The position numbers and the translations under genes are program-made. This document shows positions 56,428 to 64,000 of a stretch of DNA of 64,000 bases, piece after piece. The DNA is from Candidatus Nitrosopelagicus sp. (GTDB lineage: Archaea > Thermoproteota > Nitrososphaeria > Nitrososphaerales > Nitrosopumilaceae): the NCBI GenBank assembly GCA_028345095.1, contig JAOMCQ010000001.1, positions 62,001 to 126,000 on the forward strand. Direction: 5' to 3'. The notes under the pieces are model-generated. The model searched no databases and was not told the DNA's origin. It was given only the letters and a program-made list of their open reading frames with translations. How positions within the stretch are numbered: the stretch's first letter is position 1; every line of letters starts with the position of its first letter.

Positions 56428-57804
56428 ATGAAAAGAATTCTAATTTTAGGTGGTGGTTTTTCAGGGATAGAGTGTTGCTTGAAACTTGAATCTTATTTCC
56501 AAAACAATTCTGAAATTGAAATCACTCTGGTTAGTGAGGATAATTTTATACTTTTTACACCAATGTTACCTCAGGTGGCTTCTGGAACAATTGAAACCAG
56601 ACACATTGTCACCCCAATTCGAACCTTGATAAAAAAAACAAAATTCTATGAGGGAAAAATAAAGTATATAGATCCTCATGGGAAATCTGTTGCACTATAT
56701 GGAACTGACGAGAATCGTGGAATGTTAATTCATTATGATTTTCTTGTAGTGGCATTAGGTAGTAAACCTAATTTCTTTGGAATGAAGGATGTTGAAGAAA
56801 ATTCATATCGAATGAGTACAATCAATGATGCAATTTTACTTCGAAACAGAATTATTGATTTAATGGAGCAGGCAGAAAATGAAACAGACCCAATTCTTCG
56901 AAAGGCTTTACTAAAAATCGTAATCGTTGGAGGTGGTTTTGCAGGGGTTGAGACAGCTGGCGAATTAAATGATTTCATTAATGATGTTTCTCAATACTAC
57001 CCAAGTATTGATGAGCGTGACGTCAAAGTAATGTTAATTGAAGCTTCAACTGAACTTCTAACTGGATTTCCACAAAAACTTGCTGCATTTGCAAAAGAAA
57101 AACTGGTAGAAAGAGGAATAGATGTAATTCTTGATGCTGGTGTGACATCCTTTAATGGACAAGAAGTGTTATTGAAAAGTAATTCTAAATCAAACAAAGT
57201 TTTACTTAGCGATGCGTCACAAGAAAAAGGACATTCTGAATTAGTGGAACTGAATTCTATTTCATCTAGAACTCTTGTTTGGACCGCTGGTGTAACTCCT
57301 ACTGATTTAATTAAGGAATCATTATTCAACACACACAAAGGTCGAATTATAGTAAATGAATATCTTCAAGTTACACAATTTCCAGAAGTCTTTGCAATCG
57401 GTGATTGTTCTATTTTTGATCCTGAATTAACGATGAAAAAATTTCCTCCAACTGCTCAAATAGCAGAAGCTCATGCAAAAACCGCGGCAGGTAATTTGAA
57501 GGAATTACTAATTGGTGGAACGTTATCTAAATTTGATTATTCATGGAAAGGCCAAAGTGCAATAATAGGAAAAAGAACTGGAATTGCATCTTTTTTTGGC
57601 ATCAATATTGCCGGATTTTTGGCATATCTTTTATGGAGAAATTTGTATTTATCTAAGATAAGAAGTTCTGATAAAAAATTTCGCGTATGGCTTGATTGGA
57701 GTCTAGATCTATTTTTTAAAAGGGATATATCTCGTTTGAAGATTGTTAAAAAAGAACGTTCTCTTGACTATAAAGAATTAGACGAAGTTGATGATGTTTG
57801 GTGA
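56428..57804 (+). CDS. Type II NADH:quinone oxidoreductase-like FAD protein
   Basis: RILILGGGFSGIECCLKLE, VIVGGGFAGVETAGELNDF, VFAIGDCSIFDPE; start trimmed from 56359. Confidence 0.9.
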   Translation: MKRILILGGGFSGIECCLKLESYFQNNSEIEITLVSEDNFILFTPMLPQVASGTIETRHIVTPIRTLIKKTKFYEGKIKYIDPHGKSVALYGTDENRGMLIHYDFLVVALGSKPNFFGMKDVEENSYRMSTINDAILLRNRIIDLMEQAENETDPILRKALLKIVIVGGGFAGVETAGELNDFINDVSQYYPSIDERDVKVMLIEASTELLTGFPQKLAAFAKEKLVERGIDVILDAGVTSFNGQEVLLKSNSKSNKVLLSDASQEKGHSELVELNSISSRTLVWTAGVTPTDLIKESLFNTHKGRIIVNEYLQVTQFPEVFAIGDCSIFDPELTMKKFPPTAQIAEAHAKTAAGNLKELLIGGTLSKFDYSWKGQSAIIGKRTGIASFFGINIAGFLAYLLWRNLYLSKIRSSDKKFRVWLDWSLDLFFKRDISRLKIVKKERSLDYKELDEVDDVW

Positions 57805-57805
57805 T

Positions 57806-57889
57806 TTAGAGTTTTTCTAAAATTGTAAAAACTCCGTAGAATAGCACAAAAATTCCTCCAAGTATGATTGCTTTAGATAATATTCCCAT
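57806..57889 (-). CDS. 27-aa single-TM microprotein
   Basis: Hand translation: MGILSKAIILGGIFVLFYGVFTILEKL*. Confidence 0.4.
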   Translation of the reverse strand: MGILSKAIILGGIFVLFYGVFTILEKL

Positions 57890-57945
57890 TACTTGATCTA
57901 AATATTTTGAAAAATTTAAAGTAGTAGTATTTAGATAGTTTTGTA

Positions 57946-58152
57946 TTGAAAAATTTAATCTTATTTACAATTTTGACTATGGGAATATTTTCTCTAGGTT
58001 TAACTTCTATTGCTGAGGCCCATCCTCATACTACGATAGATCTAATGAATACACATTCACATGATTTCTATACTGCTGAAGATTTTCTAATACATACATT
58101 TGAAAATGTAGTATTATTTGTAGAACAAATTCATCATATTATCTTCTTTTAG
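57946..58152 (+). CDS. Small secreted His-rich protein
   Basis: Signal peptide then AHPHTTIDLMNTHSHDF...HTF...QIHHIIFF; TTG start. Confidence 0.5.
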   Translation: MKNLILFTILTMGIFSLGLTSIAEAHPHTTIDLMNTHSHDFYTAEDFLIHTFENVVLFVEQIHHIIFF

Positions 58153-60820
58153 ATTTTTTCTTAGTTTTTGATTTTTTTGTACTTTTTTGCTCAATTACAG
58201 CTTGTGCTGCTGCAACTACTGCAATAGGAATTCTATGTGGCGATGCACTGACATAAGAAACGTTTGCAGAATGGCAGAATTTGATGGAATTTGGGTCTCC
58301 TCCATGTTCTCCGCATATCCCAATTTCCAAGTCTTTTTTGATGTCTCTTCCCTGTTTGATTCCAATTCTCATTAAATGACCTACGCCATTAACATCAATT
58401 GATTGAAATGGGCTAGTTTCTAATAGCTCTTTTTCCATATATTCTGGAAGGAATTTACCCTCTGCATCTTCTCTACTAAAGCTAAATACTGCTTGTGTTA
58501 AATCATTTGTTCCAAAGCTGAAAAACTCTGCAGTATTTGCTAATTCATCTGATGTGAGACATGCACGAACAACTTCAAGCATAGTTCCAAAGTTTATCTT
58601 AAATTTCATCTTGTATTTTTGTTGCATCTGTTTTTTGACATCGTCATAAATTGATTTGATATAGTTTAATTCTGCTATACTCCCAACTTGTGGGATCATT
58701 ATCTGTGGTTTTGCATTTACTTTGCTTTTTGTAAGTGCTGCTGCTGCCTCAAACACTGCAGTAATTTGCATTTTGTAAATCTCCGGATATGTAATTGCAA
58801 CTCTTACTCCTCTATGTCCCATCATTGGGTTAATCTCTGCAAGTTCACGTGCTCTGTCTAAAACTCGTTTTGTTTTTTCACTATTATCATTTTCTTTAGT
58901 CATTTTATCCTTTAATTCTTCAGGATTTGGTAAAAATTCATGTAATGGTGGGTCTAGTAATCTGATTGTCACTTTGTATCCTTCCATTGCCTTTAGAATT
59001 CCAATAAAGTCACTTTTTTGTAATTCTTGTAATTTTTTGAGTACTTGGTTTCTCTCATCTGATGATTGAGCCATGATCATTTCAACAAACAATCCAATTC
59101 TGTCTGTCTCGTTAAACATTCTCTCTGTTCTACATAATCCTATTCCCTGTGCTCCGTACTGTCTTGCAAGTTTTGCTGCATCCGGTGTATCTGCATTTGC
59201 ACGAATTCCTAATTTCTTTGTATTCTGAGCCCAACTAAGAATTGTTTGAAAGTCTTTGGTAACTTTAGGCTCGACCGTTGGCACTTCACCGATTAATACG
59301 CTACCTACACTACCATCAATTGAAATCATATCATTTTCTTTTATTGTAATTCCATTTGCAGTACATGTGTTATTGTCATAATCAATTTTCAATTCTGCAC
59401 ATCCTACTATGCATGGTTTGCCCATCCCTCTGGATACAATTGCGGCATGTGATGATTTTCCACCAAGACTTGTTAGAATTCCTTCTGCTGAAAAAAATGC
59501 AGGAACATCTTCTGGTTTTGTCTCTTTTCTTATCAGAATTACCTTTTTTCCTGCCTCGCCTAACTCAATTGCTTTTTTTACATCAAAAATTGCAATTCCA
59601 CTAGCGGCTCCAGGTGATGCTGCAATTCCTTTTGCCAATTGTGTATGATCTTTAATTTTTGATTCATCCATAGTTCTATGAAGTAATGCTTCTAGTTGTT
59701 GTGCAGGAATTCTTGCTAATGCTTTATTTTTATCAATTAATTTTTCTTTGACCATGTCTACTGATGTCTTTACTAGTGCCCCTGCACTCATTTTTGCTGT
59801 TCTTGTTTGTAGCAAATAGAATTTTCCTTGTTCTATGGTGAATTCTATATCTTGAGGTTCTCTGAAATGTTTTTCTAATTTTTCACATGCATTACTTAAT
59901 TCTTTATGTGACTTTGGCATATCTTTTCTCAGTAACTCTACATTCTTTCCTGTTCGAACTCCTGCAACGACATCTTCACCTTGTGCATTTATTAGATATT
60001 CTCCTTCAATCTCTCTTTTTCCATTATGTCCATTTCTTGTAAATACAACTCCTGTTGCACTATCGTCTCCCATATTTCCAAAAACCATTGTTACAACATT
60101 CACTGCAGTCCCATTTGCAATATCTTTTGTAATTCCATTTTTCTCTCTATATACTACTGCTCTTTCTCCCATCCAACTTTTGAATACTGCTTCAATCGCA
60201 AGTCCTAATTGTTCATTAGGTGTATCTGGGAATTTTCTTTTTGTGTGTTCTTCACATATTTTCTTATATTCTGAAACAATTTTTCTTAGTGATTCTACGT
60301 TTAATTTACTATCATCAGTTACGCCTTGTTTATTTTTTGCAAAATCTAATACATGATCAAATTTTTCATCATTTACCCCGAAAACAACTTTTCCAAATAA
60401 TTGAATAAATCTTCTATAAGAATCCCATGAAAATCGTGGGTTTTTTGTCTGTTGAGCAAATCCTTCTACTGTTTTTTCATTTAATCCTAAATTCAAAATC
60501 GTATCCATCATTCCTGGCATTGAAATTGCAGCACCAGAGCGAACTGATACTAAAAGTGGGTTTTTTGTTGAATTCCATTTCTTACCTGTCTTTTTTTCCA
60601 TCTTTGCAATATTTTTCATCACTAGTGGCATGACATCTTTTGGAAGTTTTCTACCATTGTCATAATATTTGTTACAAACTTCTGTTGTTATGGTAAAACC
60701 TGGTGGTACTGGAAGTTTTAGGCGAGTCATTTCGCTTAATCCTGCACCTTTCCCTCCTAGCAACATCCTATTTTTACTGTCTGCTTCTTCAAATGCATAA
60801 ACTGGCTTACTTTTTACCAT
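58139..60820 (-). CDS. ppdK: Pyruvate phosphate dikinase
   Basis: LLGGKGAGLSEM, LTSLGGKSSHAAIVSRGMGKPCIVGC, QGIGLCRTERMF, SFGTNDLTQAVFSFSREDAEGKFLPEYM. Confidence 0.97.
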   Translation of the reverse strand: MVKSKPVYAFEEADSKNRMLLGGKGAGLSEMTRLKLPVPPGFTITTEVCNKYYDNGRKLPKDVMPLVMKNIAKMEKKTGKKWNSTKNPLLVSVRSGAAISMPGMMDTILNLGLNEKTVEGFAQQTKNPRFSWDSYRRFIQLFGKVVFGVNDEKFDHVLDFAKNKQGVTDDSKLNVESLRKIVSEYKKICEEHTKRKFPDTPNEQLGLAIEAVFKSWMGERAVVYREKNGITKDIANGTAVNVVTMVFGNMGDDSATGVVFTRNGHNGKREIEGEYLINAQGEDVVAGVRTGKNVELLRKDMPKSHKELSNACEKLEKHFREPQDIEFTIEQGKFYLLQTRTAKMSAGALVKTSVDMVKEKLIDKNKALARIPAQQLEALLHRTMDESKIKDHTQLAKGIAASPGAASGIAIFDVKKAIELGEAGKKVILIRKETKPEDVPAFFSAEGILTSLGGKSSHAAIVSRGMGKPCIVGCAELKIDYDNNTCTANGITIKENDMISIDGSVGSVLIGEVPTVEPKVTKDFQTILSWAQNTKKLGIRANADTPDAAKLARQYGAQGIGLCRTERMFNETDRIGLFVEMIMAQSSDERNQVLKKLQELQKSDFIGILKAMEGYKVTIRLLDPPLHEFLPNPEELKDKMTKENDNSEKTKRVLDRARELAEINPMMGHRGVRVAITYPEIYKMQITAVFEAAAALTKSKVNAKPQIMIPQVGSIAELNYIKSIYDDVKKQMQQKYKMKFKINFGTMLEVVRACLTSDELANTAEFFSFGTNDLTQAVFSFSREDAEGKFLPEYMEKELLETSPFQSIDVNGVGHLMRIGIKQGRDIKKDLEIGICGEHGGDPNSIKFCHSANVSYVSASPHRIPIAVVAAAQAVIEQKSTKKSKTKKKSKRR

Positions 60821-60836
60821 GCAGAATTTTATCGAT

Positions 60837-61499
60837 TTACTGGCTTTTTAAACCCTTACAAAATTCGGACATTATTTTTTCCCAATTTTTTGCTTTGACA
60901 ATTCCGCTTGCGACAAGAATTCCATTCGAACCAAGCTCTTTTGCTTTTGATACATCCTGACCTGAAATAATTCCTGCACCGCACAAAAGTTTTGTAGAAT
61001 TTTTAGCATTTTTTACTGATTGTACTGCATTAGTGATTAATGCTGGTTTCTCCGTAGAAATTGCTCTACCAGTTCCAATTAATTCTGGTGGTTCAATTGC
61101 AATAAATGTAGGATTTAATTTTACATATTTTTTTACTTCATTAACATTTTTCACACATAGTATTGTTTTCAGTTTTAGTTTTGTTAAACGTCTAACTAGT
61201 GATATTATTTCTTTTTCAGAAATTCTATGTTCACTATGATTAATTATGGAACCATCGATTTTTGATTTTTTAACAATTTCCGGTACCATGAATCCTGTTG
61301 TACTTCCAACCTTCTTATCATCTACATGTTGTGTCAAAACTATAATCTTGAATTTTGTAATTAATGAAATAAGATTATGTGGGGGTGCAACTGCAATTGG
61401 CACTTTGTATTTCTTTGAAATTTTTTCTGCAATTTTTGCAATTTTAATAATTTTTTCTCCTGCTATTTCTTCATAATTTTTACAATTTATGATAAACAT
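60837..61499 (-). CDS. tpiA: Triosephosphate isomerase (archaeal type)
   Basis: FIINCKNYEE, INHSEHRISEKEI, AIEPPELIGTG, LCGAGIISGQDVSKAKELGSNGILVASGIVKA; start trimmed from 61532. Confidence 0.93.
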   Translation of the reverse strand: MFIINCKNYEEIAGEKIIKIAKIAEKISKKYKVPIAVAPPHNLISLITKFKIIVLTQHVDDKKVGSTTGFMVPEIVKKSKIDGSIINHSEHRISEKEIISLVRRLTKLKLKTILCVKNVNEVKKYVKLNPTFIAIEPPELIGTGRAISTEKPALITNAVQSVKNAKNSTKLLCGAGIISGQDVSKAKELGSNGILVASGIVKAKNWEKIMSEFCKGLKSQ

Positions 61500-61500
61500 T

Positions 61501-61788
61501 TTATTTCCTAATTGATTCGAAAGCTTTCTCATATTTCAACTTCATTATGAGAACTGTCATTGTTAAGAACATGGCTGCCACATTAACTCCTATGATGTAT
61601 TTGTCGTCAATCTCAATTCCATAAACAAGCCATAATACTGCTCCTGAAAATATAGCCATAACTAAATATTTTGAAACATCTTCAAGTTTCTTTGTCTTAT
61701 ATCCTTGAATGATTTGTGGCACCCATCCAATTAGGATTAAAATCCCTGCCAATATTGCAACTACTCCTAAAGTAAATTCGTCCAACAT
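61501..61788 (-). CDS. PQ-loop (SemiSWEET-like) membrane protein
   Basis: GWVPQIIQGYKTKKLEDVSKYLVMAIFSGAVLWLVYGI. Confidence 0.85.
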   Translation of the reverse strand: MLDEFTLGVVAILAGILILIGWVPQIIQGYKTKKLEDVSKYLVMAIFSGAVLWLVYGIEIDDKYIIGVNVAAMFLTMTVLIMKLKYEKAFESIRK

Positions 61789-61789
61789 A

Positions 61790-64000
61790 TCAATTCCAGA
61801 AAAATTGGTCTAATCCTGTTTGTTTTGGTTTACCTAGAATGGTATCAAAATCTAGATCCATTGATGATGTAATTTGTTCTAAAGTACTCTCCATAAATTC
61901 CATGTATTTCCCAGAGTCAATTTCGTCTTGTTTTGCTAGTTCCACTGGTTTTACGCCAGGCTTATTCAGTATTTTAACATATGATATGATGTCTCCTTTC
62001 TTTATCTCTCTAGTAGTTTCAAGTTGTTTTGCTGCTCGTATGTGCTGTGGTATTGTTTTTACATATTCTGATAGAGCTTTACTGAGTGTTACATTAAACG
62101 TCAATTCTTTTAATGGAATGCTTTTCTCTTGAATCTTTTTTGCATAAATAGCAATTCTATCACTTACTTTCTTTTTTGCATTTTCGAATTGTTCCTCATC
62201 TTGAACTTCTGCTAATATATCCAACAATTCATAAAATAATGTTTTAATGAATGGGGGTGTATGTGATTTTTTACCTGTTAATCCTTTTACATCCACTTTT
62301 CCATTTTTTGTAACTCCAAAATAATTTTTCTTTCTATTGCTTAATACCACATATCTGTAATCTTTGTCAATTTCTAATTCAACACCATGATCTTTTTTCG
62401 CCAATTTTATGATATCTTCAATTTGTTGTGTAGTTGGTTTCTTAACAAAAAGTGAATCTGTATCTCCGTATAGGACCTCTAATTGTATTCCTTTGCATTT
62501 TTCAATTGTATCCATAATGATGTGTCTTCCTAATGCAGTAGTTGCTTCTGCTGCTGGAAGAAAGTATAGTGGAAATATTTCTGCACCCATCACTCCATAA
62601 CTTGCATTAAGAATTACTTTCAGAGCTTGACTTACTACTGTATATAGCTGTTTTTGTTCATCTGTTATGTTTTCCTTTTTTGAAAGACTTTTGTAATAAT
62701 TTACACGTAAATCTCGCAATGAACCAATAATTAATGATGTCAATCCATTTTTTTTTGTACATCTCCAATGAGCTGTTCCTGGTATTGTATTTTTCTTACA
62801 TTCTTCATGTGGGCATCTAACTGTTTCATATGAAAGATTATTCACTTTAATTATACTTGGATACAGACTTGCAAAGTCCATTACTGTTACGTCAAAATGA
62901 ACTCCTTCTACTGGTTCTATGACCAATCCTCCTCGATATTTTTTATCTTTGATTACTGCGTCATTTGCCATTCCTGATGATTTTTCTTCAATTTCATTTC
63001 GTCTTGGAATAAGAAAATTATTTTTTCTATGCTCATAGTATAGGAGGCTACGAATCCATTGTGAGACTCCCATTCTTGAAATATCGTCAATTGGCATTCT
63101 TGCAATTCTTGTAATTACAACTAAAAGATTCATGAGTAAATCTTCGTTAAAACTTGTCAGCTTGAATGTTAGATACGCATCATTTTGGCAATATTTGGCA
63201 ATTTGATAATATGTCATATTGTTTATTTCTACACCATAATCCATTTTCTGCTCTCCCAAAACTCCTTTTGAAACGCTATTGAGAGAAAAGTCACTATATT
63301 TTTGTGAAAATACGTAAATCTGAAATGCTTTGTTTGAAAATGTTCTATACAAATCAAGATGTACACCTTTTGTTAGCGTTGCAGAATCTCTCATCATGTA
63401 TAGTGGATTTATTTCATCAGAAATTCCTAGTCTTTTTGCACGGTTGTACAAGTAAAGAAGATCAAATTGATCACCATTATATGTAATTAGTACAGGATAT
63501 TTCTTTACTAATTCAAAGGCATCTTCAATTAATTTTTTTTCTTGATCTTTTTCGTAAAATATCACTTCGATATTCTTATCTAAATCGTTTATTCCTTCTA
63601 CAATTCCATCTCTTCTTAATATGAAAACTCTTTTCATTCCGTCACTTGCTTCAAATCCTATGGCGGTGACTTTTTTATCTGCAATTTTAACATCTGGAAA
63701 TCCTTTCTCATCTGTTTCTACCTCTATGTCCAAACTCATTCTTTTAATTTTTGGTACAGGTTGATCTAGCAGTTCTGCCCAATTTGAAACCTCTTCTTGA
63801 AACTGTTTCGTATCTATCATTCCTGTATTTCCTAATTTATCAAAAAGCATATCCTTCATTTTTAAATTGGTCTCATCAGACATCTCAAAATCATGTGGAA
63901 TTATTTTATCATTTTCAATTCTGTAGTATTTTCCAATAATTAATGAATTATCATAAAGATATGTTTCATAATATTTTATATCTGATTCCCATGCCTCAAC
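61790..64000 (-). CDS. polB: Family B DNA polymerase, N-terminus truncated by the window edge
   Basis: MDFASLYPSIIKVNNLS, YGDTDSLFVKKP, LNASYGVMGAEIFP; frame stays open upstream to the window end (VEAWESDIKYYETYLYDNSLIIGKYYRIENDKIIPHDFEMSDE...). Confidence 0.96.
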   Translation of the reverse strand, partial: VEAWESDIKYYETYLYDNSLIIGKYYRIENDKIIPHDFEMSDETNLKMKDMLFDKLGNTGMIDTKQFQEEVSNWAELLDQPVPKIKRMSLDIEVETDEKGFPDVKIADKKVTAIGFEASDGMKRVFILRRDGIVEGINDLDKNIEVIFYEKDQEKKLIEDAFELVKKYPVLITYNGDQFDLLYLYNRAKRLGISDEINPLYMMRDSATLTKGVHLDLYRTFSNKAFQIYVFSQKYSDFSLNSVSKGVLGEQKMDYGVEINNMTYYQIAKYCQNDAYLTFKLTSFNEDLLMNLLVVITRIARMPIDDISRMGVSQWIRSLLYYEHRKNNFLIPRRNEIEEKSSGMANDAVIKDKKYRGGLVIEPVEGVHFDVTVMDFASLYPSIIKVNNLSYETVRCPHEECKKNTIPGTAHWRCTKKNGLTSLIIGSLRDLRVNYYKSLSKKENITDEQKQLYTVVSQALKVILNASYGVMGAEIFPLYFLPAAEATTALGRHIIMDTIEKCKGIQLEVLYGDTDSLFVKKPTTQQIEDIIKLAKKDHGVELEIDKDYRYVVLSNRKKNYFGVTKNGKVDVKGLTGKKSHTPPFIKTLFYELLDILAEVQDEEQFENAKKKVSDRIAIYAKKIQEKSIPLKELTFNVTLSKALSEYVKTIPQHIRAAKQLETTREIKKGDIISYVKILNKPGVKPVELAKQDEIDSGKYMEFMESTLEQITSSMDLDFDTILGKPKQTGLDQFFWN

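Noticed and set aside
58187-60633. Several short plus-strand ORFs across the ppdK region
   Set aside because: Antisense to a clear pyruvate phosphate dikinase; low-complexity Cys/Leu-rich shadow translations.
1-64000. tRNA, rRNA, CRISPR arrays, IS elements or prophage genes
   Set aside because: Scanning intergenic regions showed no T-loop-like motifs in a cloverleaf context, no regularly spaced repeats, and no transposase, integrase or capsid motifs. A covariance-model tRNA scan would be needed to be certain.

Overview
The window is a low-GC archaeal chromosome segment that looks like a marine ammonia-oxidising thaumarchaeon (Nitrosopumilus-like). This rests on TFB, aEF-2, family B DNA polymerase, deoxyhypusine synthase, PEFG-CTERM and 'PxWVKNNAGWW' secreted proteins, and methylmalonyl-CoA mutase genes of the 3HP/4HB cycle. 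Gene density is high, spacing is short, and I saw no rRNA, tRNA, CRISPR array or transposase. The most distinctive region is a urea module at 46.7-54.8 kb: an SSS (DUR3-like) transporter, ureA, a fused ureB-ureC, then ureE, ureF, ureG and ureD. The ureA-ureBC genes are flanked by a 44-bp perfect inverted repeat (49429-49472 and 51982-52025). The left copy continues into a reverse-strand relic of the UreC C-terminus ([26 protein letters not shown]), which suggests a past or ongoing inversion of the urease structural genes. Other notable items: a secreted/surface protein island (25.0-34.4 kb), a TlpA-CcdA fusion, a transmembrane J-domain protein with an extracellular Ig-like module, an EF-Tu/SelB-like protein without a recognisable P-loop, two menaquinone (futalosine pathway) genes, and several Cys-rich microproteins missing from the supplied ORF track. 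All calls come from reading the sequence; no searches were run.
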